A DNA stretch of 64,000 nucleotides from Robertmurraya_A mangrovi (lineage in GTDB: Bacteria > Bacillota > Bacilli > Bacillales > Cytobacillaceae), in assembly GCF_034427655.1 (NCBI RefSeq), contig NZ_JAXOFX010000020.1, positions 1 through 64,000 of the forward strand, written 5' to 3'. Positions 1 to 7,557 of this stretch are shown here, piece by piece. The notes below the pieces were generated by a model. It saw only the letters and a list, made by a program, of their open reading frames with translations. It ran no database searches and was not told where the DNA came from. Numbering within the stretch: the stretch's first letter is position 1; the number at the start of each line of letters is the position of its first letter. Made by a program: the position numbers and the translations under genes.

Positions 1-127
<127 letters not shown>

Positions 128-171
128 TAACTTTAATGATGATTGTCAGTTATCTAGTTTTGAAGGAATAA

Positions 172-240
172 TGTTTTTTCACGGTAGTGAAAAGAACTTT
201 CCTTTATGTTTTTTCACGAGAGTGATAAAAATTTTCCTTA
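172..240 (+). repeat. Two copies of a hairpin spacer between 23S and 5S
   Basis: Two adjacent units of about 33 bases each have a T-rich arm, a short cacg..gtg core, an A-rich arm and an ending like ttcctt. The arms can pair into an imperfect hairpin. The same design recurs between tRNA genes downstream. A role in rRNA/tRNA precursor processing is an inference. Confidence 0.6.
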
Positions 241-247
241 ATATTAG

Positions 248-364
<117 letters not shown>

Positions 365-365
365 A

Positions 366-387
366 TACCCCATTTGGGGTTTTTATT
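366..387 (+). terminator. Hairpin with T-run after 5S
   Basis: A 5-bp accccatttggggt hairpin is followed by a T-run directly after 5S rRNA. It may act as a weak terminator or processing site, because tRNA genes continue immediately downstream. Confidence 0.55.
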
Positions 388-402
388 ATGTCATTTTTAA
401 AT

Positions 403-477
403 GGCCCATTGGTCAAGCGGTTAAGACACCGCCCTTTCACGGCGGTAACACGGGTTCGAATCCCGTATGGGTCACCA
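403..477 (+). tRNA. tRNA-Glu (TTC)
   Basis: Full cloverleaf with acceptor GGCCCAT/ATGGGTC, anticodon TTC, T-arm GGTTCGAATCC and encoded CCA. It is the first tRNA of the cluster. Confidence 0.95.
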
Positions 478-520
478 AGATTTTTTTCGTAACGTAGTGG
501 AGAAAAAAGAATCTTCCTTA
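478..520 (+). repeat. Inter-tRNA hairpin spacer
   Basis: The spacer has arms agatttttt and aaaaaagaatct around the core cgtaacgtagtgg, then ends in tcctta. It belongs to the same family as the spacers at 172-240, 627-670 and 1591-1675. Confidence 0.6.
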
Positions 521-550
521 AAACGTAGAAAAATAGAAACATTTATATAT

Positions 551-626
551 GGAGGATTAGCTCAGCTGGGAGAGCACCTGCCTTACAAGCAGGGGGTCGG
601 CGGTTCGATCCCGTCATCCTCCACCA
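551..626 (+). tRNA. tRNA-Val (TAC)
   Basis: Cloverleaf with acceptor GGAGGAT/ATCCTCC, anticodon TAC and encoded CCA. Confidence 0.95.
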
Positions 627-670
627 AGAATTTTTTACGGAACGTAGTGGAGTAAAAAGATTCTTCCTTA
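627..670 (+). repeat. Inter-tRNA hairpin spacer
   Basis: The spacer shares the core acggaacgtagtggag with the unit at 478-520, flanked by complementary arms agaattttt and aaaaagattct. It is a repeated element of the tRNA cluster. Confidence 0.6.
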
Positions 671-675
671 ATGTT

Positions 676-751
<76 letters not shown>

Positions 752-766
752 TTTTTTTATTATTTC

Positions 767-794
767 GAGCCATTAGCTCAGTCGGTAGAGCAAC
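767..794 (+). pseudogene. Truncated 5' part of tRNA-Lys
   Basis: These 28 bases copy the first part (acceptor 5' strand and D-arm) of the intact tRNA-Lys at 925, with one difference in the D-loop. The sequence then diverges and has no anticodon arm, T-arm or 3' acceptor strand. It is a partial duplicate about 158 bases upstream of the intact gene. The bases between (795-924) are not tRNA-like but can form hairpins, for example taatcct with aggatta. Confidence 0.75.
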
Positions 795-924
795 GAGCAA
801 AGCTACTTGAATTGCTTCGAGTTGTACCCATCGAGCTGCTTCTTGCTTAATCCTCCTGAGATGGGGACATCGTAGATGCTTAACTTCAGAGAAGGATTAG
901 AAAATATAGGCTAAATTATATTGA

Positions 925-1000
925 GAGCCATTAGCTCAGTTGGTAGAGCATCTGACTTTTAATCAGAGGGTCGGAGGTTCGAGTCCTCCATGGCTCACCA
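925..1000 (+). tRNA. tRNA-Lys (TTT)
   Basis: Intact cloverleaf with acceptor GAGCCAT/ATGGCTC, anticodon TTT and encoded CCA. A truncated copy of its 5' end lies upstream at 767. Confidence 0.95.
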
Positions 1001-1092
1001 AATCTTTTTGCGTAAGCAAAAGAGATTTCCTTATTATGTTTTCGCGCTAGCAAAAAGAAGTTTCCTTTAAATTTGCGATAGCAAAAGAGATT
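1001..1092 (+). repeat. Three hairpin spacer units
   Basis: Three consecutive units each hold a gcgNNagca-type core (gcgtaagca, gcgctagca, gcgatagca) between T-rich and A-rich arms. This is a second subtype of the spacer hairpin found elsewhere in the cluster. Confidence 0.55.
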
Positions 1093-1107
1093 TAATTTAA
1101 TTACATT

Positions 1108-1192
1108 GCGGGTGTGGCGGAATTGGCAGACGCACTAGACTTAGGATCTAGCGCCGCAAGGCGTGGGGGTTCGACTCCCTTCACCCGCACCA
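1108..1192 (+). tRNA. tRNA-Leu (TAG)
   Basis: A class II tRNA with a long variable arm, acceptor GCGGGTG/CACCCGC, anticodon TAG and encoded CCA. Confidence 0.95.
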
Positions 1193-1208
1193 TGCTTATT
1201 CAATTAAT

Positions 1209-1297
1209 GCCGGGGTGGCGGAACTGGCAGACGCACAGGACTTAAAATCCTGCGGTAGGTGACTACCGTACCGGTTCGATTCCGGTCCTCGGCACCA
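1209..1297 (+). tRNA. tRNA-Leu (TAA)
   Basis: A class II tRNA with a long variable arm, anticodon TAA and encoded CCA. It is the second leucine isoacceptor of the cluster. Confidence 0.95.
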
Positions 1298-1321
1298 AGT
1301 TTTTAATTACATGTTTCATAT

Positions 1322-1398
<77 letters not shown>

Positions 1399-1426
1399 TT
1401 ATTATCAAGCAGTTACAACTAGATAT

Positions 1427-1503
1427 CGGGGAGTAGCTCAGCTTGGTAGAGCACTTGGTTTGGGACCAAGGGGTCGCAGGTTCGAATCCTGTCTTCCCGA
1501 CCA
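1427..1503 (+). tRNA. tRNA-Pro (TGG)
   Basis: Acceptor CGGGGAG/CTTCCCG, anticodon TGG and encoded CCA. Confidence 0.95.
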
Positions 1504-1514
1504 TTATTTTTTAT

Positions 1515-1587
1515 GGGGCCTTAGCTCAGCTGGGAGAGCGCCTGCCTTGCACGCAGGAGGTCAGCGGTTCGATCCCGCTAGGCTCCA
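1515..1587 (+). tRNA. tRNA-Ala (TGC), CCA not encoded
   Basis: Acceptor GGGGCCT/AGGCTCC and anticodon TGC. After discriminator A the genome reads ctt instead of cca, so the CCA end would have to be added by the tRNA nucleotidyltransferase. Confidence 0.93.
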
Positions 1588-1590
1588 CTT

Positions 1591-1675
1591 GAATTTTTCA
1601 CGAAACGAAGTGTAGTGGAAAGAATTTTCCTTTTATTTTTTCCGTAACGTAGTGGAGTGAAAAAGAATCATCATT
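1591..1675 (+). repeat. Two inter-tRNA hairpin spacers
   Basis: Two units have cores cacgaaacgaagtgtagtgg and ccgtaacgtagtggag between complementary T-rich and A-rich arms. They belong to the same family as 478-520 and 627-670. Confidence 0.6.
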
Positions 1676-1728
1676 AAGTTACTCACGGTATCAAGTGTAT
1701 TGAAAAAATACTACTTATATACTATTTT

Positions 1729-1802
1729 GGCGGTGTAGCTCAGCTGGCTAGAGCGTACGGTTCATACCCGTGAGGTCGTGGGTTCGACTCCCTCCGCCGC
1801 TA
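1729..1802 (+). tRNA. tRNA-Met (CAT), elongator, CCA not encoded
   Basis: It starts GGCGGTG, has anticodon CAT and matches the Bacillus elongator tRNA-Met from memory. After discriminator A the genome reads cta instead of cca. Confidence 0.9.
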
Positions 1803-1820
1803 CTATATTAATACACATTT

Positions 1821-1913
1821 GGAGGTATACCCAAGTCCGGCTGAAGGGATCGGTCTTGAAAACCGACAGGCGGGTCAAACCGCGCGGGGGTTCGAATCCC
1901 TCTACCTCCTCCA
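1821..1913 (+). tRNA. tRNA-Ser (TGA)
   Basis: A class II tRNA with a long variable arm, acceptor GGAGGTA/TACCTCC, anticodon TGA and encoded CCA. The discriminator reads T, where G is usual in bacterial tRNA-Ser. Confidence 0.93.
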
Positions 1914-1933
1914 TTTATTTTAAATATTATTAT

Positions 1934-1948
1934 CGCGGGGTGGAGCAC
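1934..1948 (+). pseudogene. Truncated 5' part of initiator tRNA-Met
   Basis: The 15 bases cgcggggtggagcac nearly copy the first bases of the intact initiator tRNA at 2088, 154 bases downstream, and then diverge. The layout (5' fragment, about 140 unrelated bases, intact gene) repeats that of the tRNA-Lys fragment at 767. Confidence 0.6.
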
Positions 1949-2087
1949 GACCGAATATGCTTCTTCGATTACTCTACAGCGCACTGATTGAGCCACCTCT
2001 TGAATTTGCTTTCTGAAATCAGGGCGGTTTTCAAAATAGATATGCTCATATAAATGAGCATAGATAAATTTTTATATATACTATTAT

Positions 2088-2161
<74 letters not shown>

Positions 2162-2171
2162 TAATCCATCT

Positions 2172-2247
2172 GGTCCCGTGGTGTAGCGGTTAACATGCCT
2201 GCCTGTCACGCAGGAGATCGCGGGTTCGATTCCCGTCGGGACCGCCA
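2172..2247 (+). tRNA. tRNA-Asp (GTC)
   Basis: Acceptor GGTCCCG/CGGGACC, anticodon GTC, discriminator G and encoded CCA. Confidence 0.95.
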
Positions 2248-2295
2248 TCTTTATACAGCTAGTAATATACTGCTGTTAATATAGATTATTTTTGT

Positions 2296-2368
2296 GGCTC
2301 AGTAGCTCAGTTGGTAGAGCAAAGGACTGAAAATCCTTGTGTCGGCGGTTCGATTCCGTCCTGAGCCA
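2296..2368 (+). tRNA. tRNA-Phe (GAA), CCA incomplete
   Basis: Acceptor GGCTCAG/CTGAGCC and anticodon GAA. The genome reads cct after discriminator A, so the last base of CCA is not encoded. Confidence 0.93.
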
Positions 2369-2384
2369 CCTTTTATTTTTATAC

Positions 2385-2468
2385 GGAGGGGTAGCGAAGT
2401 GGCTAAACGCGGCGGACTGTAAATCCGCTCCTTAGGGTTCGGCGGTTCGAATCCGTCCCCCTCCACCA
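2385..2468 (+). tRNA. tRNA-Tyr (GTA)
   Basis: A class II tRNA with a long variable arm, acceptor GGAGGGG/CCCCTCC, anticodon GTA and encoded CCA. Confidence 0.95.
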
Positions 2469-2506
2469 AAGCTTTTTACGAAACAAAGTGTAGTAAAATA
2501 GCTTAA
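2469..2506 (+). repeat. Inter-tRNA hairpin spacer
   Basis: The core acgaaacaaagtgtagt lies between arms aagcttttt and aaaatagctt. It is another member of the spacer family in this cluster. Confidence 0.55.
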
Positions 2507-2517
2507 TAAGTTTTTAT

Positions 2518-2594
2518 GGCGGTTGTGGCGAAGTGGTTAACGCATCGGATTGTGGTTCCGACATTCGTGGGTTCGATTCCCATCAGTCGCCCCA
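2518..2594 (+). tRNA. tRNA-His (GTG)
   Basis: It has an extra 5' G opposite discriminator C, as tRNA-His requires, with anticodon GTG and encoded CCA. Confidence 0.94.
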
Positions 2595-2609
2595 TATTTC
2601 TTTTTTTAT

Positions 2610-2684
2610 TGGGCTATAGCCAAGCGGTAAGGCATCGCACTTTGACTGCGACATGCGTTGGTTCGAATCCAGCTAGCCCAGCCA
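2610..2684 (+). tRNA. tRNA-Gln (TTG)
   Basis: It starts with T, as is usual for bacterial tRNA-Gln, with anticodon TTG and encoded CCA. Confidence 0.94.
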
Positions 2685-2710
2685 TTTTATTTTACTTTTA
2701 TAAATCCATT

Positions 2711-2784
2711 GCGGGTGTAGTTTAATGGTAAAACCTCAGCCTTCCAAGCTGATGTCGTGAGTTCGATTCTCATCACCCGCTCCA
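2711..2784 (+). tRNA. tRNA-Gly (TCC)
   Basis: Acceptor GCGGGTG/CACCCGC, anticodon TCC and encoded CCA. Confidence 0.94.
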
Positions 2785-2789
2785 AATTG

Positions 2790-2863
<74 letters not shown>

Positions 2864-2882
2864 TCATAATACATAAATTTAG

Positions 2883-2910
2883 AACTAATCCTTTTGGGTT
2901 AGTTTTTTTT
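2883..2910 (+). terminator. Terminator of the rRNA-tRNA operon
   Basis: A perfect 9-bp stem aactaatcc/gggttagtt with a TTTT loop is followed by a run of T. It lies 20 bases after tRNA-Ile. Confidence 0.9.
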
Positions 2911-2977
2911 ATGCAATTAATAGGCTTTTGGAGTAATCTAGTTTATATAAGTAAAAAATAATTTCCAGAGGTGTACA

Positions 2978-3355
2978 ATGAAAGAAATGCAAGAGTTCTT
3001 AAAGAGTTATCACAAAGAAATGAATTGGGAAATAGATAGAGATGGTTATGAGAGTGCGCGTGCTTCTCTTTTAAATAACTACATGTTGTTGACAACAGAA
3101 GTTTCCGAAGTTGCAGAAGAACTTAGAAAGCTCTTCAATTTAACAAATAACAATATAAAACAAGGCATTGATGCAGAAGAATCATTTAGCCAAGCCAAAG
3201 AGACTGTTAGAGAGGATTTGGGTAAAGAATTTGCTGATTGCCTTGCATACATAATTAAGATTGCTAACTACTTTGAAATTGATCTAGAAGAAAGCTTTTA
3301 TGAGAAAATGGAAGAAGTTAAAAATAGAAAAAATAAAGATATAAGATTGAAATAG
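2978..3355 (+). CDS. MazG-like nucleotide pyrophosphohydrolase
   Basis: A 125-residue helical protein with a MazG-type metal-binding pattern: EVSEVAEELR near residues 40-50 and EFADCLAYI near 88-96, i.e. an ExxE pair and a later ExxD. Family members hydrolyse nucleoside triphosphates to monophosphates and clear non-canonical nucleotides. The start has an agaggtg ribosome-binding site 5-6 bases upstream. It stands alone between the tRNA terminator and its own terminator at 3372. The substrate cannot be read from the sequence. The family call is solid; a B. subtilis YvdC-like role is a guess. Confidence 0.75.
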   Translation: MKEMQEFLKSYHKEMNWEIDRDGYESARASLLNNYMLLTTEVSEVAEELRKLFNLTNNNIKQGIDAEESFSQAKETVREDLGKEFADCLAYIIKIANYFEIDLEESFYEKMEEVKNRKNKDIRLK

Positions 3356-3371
3356 GTTTAATGGATATTAG

Positions 3372-3402
3372 AGCACAGTTACTATCGAGCAGCTGTGCTT
3401 TT
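3372..3402 (+). terminator. Terminator after the MazG-like gene
   Basis: A stem agcacag/ctgtgct with a 14-base loop is followed by TTTT shortly after the stop codon. Confidence 0.7.
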
Positions 3403-3479
3403 ACCTTTGTACCTAGAGTATATTAAGTAAGATATTAAACGTATATATTCAGATATTACATTTTATTTACCCCTCCCAC

Positions 3480-3509
3480 TTGACTTAGAGTTCACTCTAA
3501 CCCTTACAA
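3480..3509 (+). promoter_or_regulatory. MerR-type promoter with operator dyad
   Basis: A -35-like ttgact is followed by the perfect dyad ttagagt-tc-actctaa and then a -10-like ttacaat, with a spacer of about 19 bp. A long spacer filled by a dyad is the signature of promoters activated by MerR-family proteins, and this dyad resembles the AdhR-type operator. A MerR gene lies second in the downstream operon, so autoregulation is likely. Confidence 0.75.
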
Positions 3510-3542
3510 TTCATGCAACTAACCAAAAAAGGAGAAATGCAT

Positions 3543-4547
3543 GTGTTGTATTCAAAAGTAATAGTCACGAAATACGGAGGGCCAGAAGTATTGGAAATGG
3601 TAGAGGGATCACTGCGACCGCCATCAACAGGAGAGATACTACTCAAAGTTCAGAGTGCAGGTGTTGCCCTTGCCGACATTATGAGGAGGGAAGGAGTATA
3701 TCCCATGTCACCACAACCTCCATTTACACCTGGATACGATGTTGTTGGAATGATAGATATGATTGGTGAAGATGTGACAGGTTTTAATTTGGGTGAAAGG
3801 GTGGGTGTCTTTTTTCAAGAAGGGGTTGGAGGTTATGCGGAATACGTATATGCAAATCCAATTCAACTAATTAAGATTCCAGACTCTATCAAGTCCAGCC
3901 ATGCTAATGCTGTCCTCTTAAATTATGTTACAGCCTATCAAATGCTAAGGCGCATTGCTAAAGTAACGGAGGGAGAAACGATCCTGATTCATGGCGCAAG
4001 TGGTGGGGTGGGAACGGCACTTTTAGAGCTCGGAAAGTTATTTAACTTAAATATGTTTGGAACCGCCTCAAAAGCCAATCATTCCATCGTTTCCAAGTAT
4101 GGCGCCTATCCAATTGACTATAAAAGTGAAGATTTCGTGGAGGTTTTAAGACACTGTGCACCGAATGGTATAGATGTAGTATTTGATCCAATTGGAGAAG
4201 AGAACTGGTCACGCTCCATTGAAACGTTAAGCCAAACTGGCCGTTTTATAGGCTATGGCTTTACTTCGGCGATAAAAGAAGGACCTTTTGATAACTGGCT
4301 AAAAGAATGGAAAGTTTTCCAAGAACGAGTTCAAAAAGACAAAGGTAATCCTATCTATTTTTATAGCGTTACAAATCTCAAAAAAGAAAAGCCAATATGG
4401 TATAAGGAAGACTGTCAATTACTCATGAGTTTATTAGAAAAAGGAAAAATCAAGCCTCATATAGCACATGAAATTCCTTTTAAGGATGTCAGGCTTTCTC
4501 ATGAAATGATTCAAAAGTCTGTTGGTAAAATCATTCTTATTTTCTGA
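3543..4547 (+). CDS. Zinc-independent quinone oxidoreductase-like MDR protein
   Basis: A medium-chain dehydrogenase/reductase of about 334 residues. It has a GroES-like N-terminal half and a Rossmann half with the nucleotide-binding motif GASGGVGTALLELG. No structural zinc-cysteine cluster is visible, so it groups with quinone oxidoreductase-like, NADPH-using members. The GTG at 3543 is preferred because aaggaga sits 8 bases upstream; an in-frame ATG at 3537 lies too close to that site. A MerR-type promoter lies just upstream and a MerR gene just downstream, which points to induction by an electrophile or aldehyde-like signal. The substrate is unknown. Confidence 0.8.
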   Translation: MLYSKVIVTKYGGPEVLEMVEGSLRPPSTGEILLKVQSAGVALADIMRREGVYPMSPQPPFTPGYDVVGMIDMIGEDVTGFNLGERVGVFFQEGVGGYAEYVYANPIQLIKIPDSIKSSHANAVLLNYVTAYQMLRRIAKVTEGETILIHGASGGVGTALLELGKLFNLNMFGTASKANHSIVSKYGAYPIDYKSEDFVEVLRHCAPNGIDVVFDPIGEENWSRSIETLSQTGRFIGYGFTSAIKEGPFDNWLKEWKVFQERVQKDKGNPIYFYSVTNLKKEKPIWYKEDCQLLMSLLEKGKIKPHIAHEIPFKDVRLSHEMIQKSVGKIILIF

Positions 4548-4566
4548 GAAAAGGAGATTAATCTGT

Positions 4567-4953
4567 ATGTACTCAATTAGTGAAATCTCCAATCTTACAG
4601 GGATTTCAGCTTTTACTCTACGATACTATGAGAAGATAGGAGTTCTTCCAAATCCCAATCGAAAAAATGGAATTCGTGAATATAGTGAACAAGACCTTGA
4701 ATTTATTCTATTTATCAACGGCTTGAAGAAAACGGGAATGAAGCTTGAAGATATTGCAAAGTTTTCAGAAGATGGTTGCCTAAAGTCACAAACGGAGGAG
4801 ACCATCATTAGTGATACACTATCGAAGCGAATTGATATTTTAACAGAACACTTAGAAAGTCTTGAGCAGCAACTATCAGATATTCTTGCCGTAAAAAAAG
4901 TAGCTGAAGATAAAAAAGCTTTTTACTCAAGTATGTTACATAACAAGAGGTAA
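4567..4953 (+). CDS. MerR-family transcriptional regulator (AdhR-like)
   Basis: A 128-residue MerR protein. It has an N-terminal winged helix (SISEISNLTGISAFTLRYYE), the usual YSEQDLEFI segment, and a C-terminal coiled coil for dimerisation. There is no metal-binding cysteine set like that of MerR or ZntR, so it belongs with the AdhR/NmlR-like or organic-ligand members. The start is set by aaggaga upstream of the ATG. It probably binds the dyad at 3480-3509 and controls the oxidoreductase and itself. It lies 4 bases before the response regulator gene, so read-through from this promoter into bceRS is possible. Confidence 0.85.
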   Translation: MYSISEISNLTGISAFTLRYYEKIGVLPNPNRKNGIREYSEQDLEFILFINGLKKTGMKLEDIAKFSEDGCLKSQTEETIISDTLSKRIDILTEHLESLEQQLSDILAVKKVAEDKKAFYSSMLHNKR

Positions 4954-4957
4954 AGAT

Positions 4958-5671
4958 ATGAACAAAATCATGATTGTAGAGGACGATACAAAGCTAGCGG
5001 AGTTACTGAAATTGTATATTCAAAAATACGGCTATGAGGTTATAGCTGTAACTGATTTTGATCGAGTATTCGATATCTTCCAAGCTTACCAGCCTAATTT
5101 AGTTTTGTTAGATGTGAATCTACCGAAGTTTGACGGGTTTTATTGGTGTAGACAGATTCGTGCGGCCTCAACTTGTCCCATCATTTTTATTTCCGCTCGC
5201 TCAGGTGAAATGGATCAAGTAATGGCATTAGAATATGGTGCGGACGACTACATAACAAAACCATTCCATCATGAAATCGTTATTGCAAAAATAAAAAGTC
5301 AGCTTCGAAGGGCTTTCGGGGAATATGCCCCTAAATTAGAGGAACGAGTAATTAGTCATCACGACCTGATCTTGTACCCTGAAAGGTTAGAGTTAACAAA
5401 GGGAAGCAAAACGACACTACTAACAAAAAAAGAAGCAACTATACTAGAAGTTTTAATGAAGCGCTATCCTAAAGTAGTAAGCAGAGAATTACTCCTAGAA
5501 AAATTGTGGGACGATCAGTCTTTTGTAGATGAGAATACATTAAATGTGAATATGACTCGGGTGCGGAAAAAGCTACAGGAAATCGGGATAAATGACGGCA
5601 TAGAGACGATCCGCGGAGCAGGATATAAACTGGTGTGGGAAAATAGCAAATATGAAACTATTCATTCGTGA
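4958..5671 (+). CDS. bceR: OmpR-family response regulator, BceR-like
   Basis: A 237-residue response regulator. Its receiver domain has acidic pocket E8/D9/D10, phosphoacceptor D52 (LLDVNLP) and K102-type lysine (ITKPF). A C-terminal winged helix follows (residues about 130-228, TRVRKKLQ and GAGYKLVW). It overlaps the sensor kinase gene by 20 bases and sits upstream of a Bce-type ABC transporter, so it most likely activates bceAB in response to cell-wall-active peptides. A matching inverted repeat lies at 6680-6697. The ribosome-binding site agaggtaaag is inside the end of the merR gene. Confidence 0.9.
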   Translation: MNKIMIVEDDTKLAELLKLYIQKYGYEVIAVTDFDRVFDIFQAYQPNLVLLDVNLPKFDGFYWCRQIRAASTCPIIFISARSGEMDQVMALEYGADDYITKPFHHEIVIAKIKSQLRRAFGEYAPKLEERVISHHDLILYPERLELTKGSKTTLLTKKEATILEVLMKRYPKVVSRELLLEKLWDDQSFVDENTLNVNMTRVRKKLQEIGINDGIETIRGAGYKLVWENSKYETIHS

Positions 5672-6647
5672 CCACTTGCCATTAGTCATTATCCATATTA
5701 TCCAACTGTTTTTAGTACTACTGATCTATTGGTTGGATGGGTATCGAAATCTTCCAACAGCTTTTTATTCCATTTTCCTTGGTATGAGCATACTAACTGG
5801 TTATTTACTCTATCGCTATATCCGTTTACGGTCTTTTTACAATCGATTATCGAACCCTATGGAGACACTGGATGAATCCATAAACAAAAACGGAAATGCT
5901 CTTCTAGCTGAACAATTAAACGATCTTTTAAAGCATCAATATCGTCTGTATCAGCAGCAAATGAAGTTAGGTGAAAAGAAGCGTGACCAACATATAGCTT
6001 TTATGAACTTATGGGTCCATCAAATGAAAACACCTTTGTCTGTTATTGACTTAATCACACAAGAAGAGGATGACCCCCGGTTTCGCAGTATTAAAGAAGA
6101 AGCGGACCGTATGGGTAAGGGGATTGAGATGGCACTATATGCTGCTAGATTAGATGCCTTTGAACAGGATTTTGCAGTAGAGAGTGTCCATCTTCGTAAA
6201 ATCATCGAGAGAGTTCTCCAAGAAAATAAGCGTCTTTTTATTAGAAACAAAGTCTTTCCAACTGTTGAAATCTCTGAACATATCATAGTAGAATCAGACG
6301 CCAAATGGTTAGCATTCATTTTAAATCAATTAATTACAAATGCAGTCAAATATACAGCCAACCTGCATCATACGATTACGATTCTAGCTAAACTAGAAGA
6401 ACAAGAAATGATCCTTGAAGTAAAGGATTACGGTGTGGGGATACCATCCTCAGATATTAATCGAGTTTTCCAGCCTTTTTACACAGGAGAGAATGGAAGA
6501 AACTTTGGGGAGTCCACAGGAATGGGGCTTTATTTAACTTCGGAAGCATGTAAACATTTAGGCCATAAAATTGAGGTACAATCAGAGGTTGGACAAGGAA
6601 CAACGGTTCGAATTGCTTTTCAATCTTATATACTCGAAGATGACTGA
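5652..6647 (+). CDS. bceS: Intramembrane-sensing histidine kinase, BceS-like
   Basis: A 331-residue histidine kinase with two N-terminal membrane helices (residues about 10-28 and 37-56) and almost no extracellular loop, as is typical of BceS kinases that sense through their transporter. The phosphoacceptor is H123 in WVHQMKTPLS. ATP-binding motifs follow: an N-box NQLITNAVKY, DYGVGIP and TGMGLYL. It is translationally coupled to the response regulator and followed by a terminator. The partner transporter is BceAB at 6787-9412. Confidence 0.9.
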   Translation: MKLFIRDHLPLVIIHIIQLFLVLLIYWLDGYRNLPTAFYSIFLGMSILTGYLLYRYIRLRSFYNRLSNPMETLDESINKNGNALLAEQLNDLLKHQYRLYQQQMKLGEKKRDQHIAFMNLWVHQMKTPLSVIDLITQEEDDPRFRSIKEEADRMGKGIEMALYAARLDAFEQDFAVESVHLRKIIERVLQENKRLFIRNKVFPTVEISEHIIVESDAKWLAFILNQLITNAVKYTANLHHTITILAKLEEQEMILEVKDYGVGIPSSDINRVFQPFYTGENGRNFGESTGMGLYLTSEACKHLGHKIEVQSEVGQGTTVRIAFQSYILEDD

Positions 6648-6669
6648 CTATCTCGGTCATCTTTTTTTC
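6637..6669 (+). terminator. Terminator after bceS
   Basis: A stem aagatgac/gtcatctt extended by tga/tcg is followed by a long T-run. It includes the bceS stop codon. Confidence 0.85.
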
Positions 6670-6679
6670 TTTTGCGAAA

Positions 6680-6697
6680 TCTTACAAAAGTGTAAGG
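6680..6697 (+). promoter_or_regulatory. BceR-type operator upstream of bceAB
   Basis: The perfect dyad cttaca-aaag-tgtaag matches the known BceR binding pattern TNACA-N4-TGTAA. It lies about 90 bases upstream of bceA and next to bceRS. A -10-like tacact at 6740-6745 lies downstream, with no good -35, as expected for an activated promoter. Confidence 0.75.
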
Positions 6698-6786
6698 GAA
6701 ATGAAAGAAAAGTCGATAGGAAGCCACCGTTAAATTCGGTACACTTAACCTAGAAATGAAGAAGTCAGTGAAAGGAGTACTGAATC

Positions 6787-7557
6787 ATGAACATGATGGA
6801 AGTACAGAATTTATGCAAAGTATATGAGGGGAAAGTTGCTTACCGTGCCCTTACAGATATTAATCTTACTATTAGACAAGGAGAGTTTGTTGGAGTAATG
6901 GGCCCTTCAGGTAGTGGAAAGACCACTCTTCTAAACCTTGTATCAACTATAGATACACCTACAACAGGAAACATTTTAATAGGCGGGAAGGATCCTCATT
7001 CATTAAAAATAAATGACTTAGCCAGGTTTCGGAGGAGAGAGCTTGGATTTGTGTTTCAGGATTTCAATCTTCTTCAAACTTTAACCGTGGAAGAAAATAT
7101 AGTCTTACCTTTAACTCTCGATGGAGAAAGTGTGAAGGTAATGGATGAGAAGCTAGCCATTGTAGCTAAAAAGCTGGGAATTGACCATATTCTAAAAAAA
7201 CGTACTTACGAAATTTCAGGTGGGCAAGCACAAAGAGCGGCCATTGCACGAGCGATTATCCATTCTCCTAAGCTACTGTTAGCCGATGAACCAACAGGAA
7301 ACCTTGATTCAAAATCAGCAAAGGATGTAATGGAAACGTTAAGCACCATCAATCAAAAAGACGGAACTACTCTAATGTTGGTAACCCATGATGCGGTGGC
7401 TGCGAGCTTTTGTAACCGTGTTATTTTTATAAAAGATGGCCAACTATATAATGAAATTCATCGTGGAGAAAGTCGCCAAGTGTTTTTCCAAAAGATTATC
7501 GACGTACTTTCGTTGTTGGGAGGGAACGCACATGACCTTTCGACAATTCGCGTTTAA
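6787..7557 (+). CDS. bceA: Peptide-antibiotic ABC transporter ATP-binding protein, BceA-like
   Basis: A 256-residue ABC ATPase of the MacB/LolD class. It has Walker A GPSGSGKTTLL (about residues 38-48), Q-loop FVFQDFN, signature SGGQAQRAAIARA, Walker B LLLADEPTGNLD and switch histidine LVTHD. With BceB it forms a transporter that confers resistance to bacitracin-like or other lipid II-binding peptides and also acts as the sensor for BceS. The start has aaggag at good spacing. The 3' end overlaps bceB by 26 bases. The exact drug specificity cannot be deduced. Confidence 0.9.
   Translation: MNMMEVQNLCKVYEGKVAYRALTDINLTIRQGEFVGVMGPSGSGKTTLLNLVSTIDTPTTGNILIGGKDPHSLKINDLARFRRRELGFVFQDFNLLQTLTVEENIVLPLTLDGESVKVMDEKLAIVAKKLGIDHILKKRTYEISGGQAQRAAIARAIIHSPKLLLADEPTGNLDSKSAKDVMETLSTINQKDGTTLMLVTHDAVAASFCNRVIFIKDGQLYNEIHRGESRQVFFQKIIDVLSLLGGNAHDLSTIRV

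Noticed and set aside
767..1000. tRNA-Lys gene split by a group I intron
   Set aside because: The downstream part is a complete tRNA-Lys with its own 5' half, and no 3' exon pairs with the fragment. A partial duplicate is the simpler reading.
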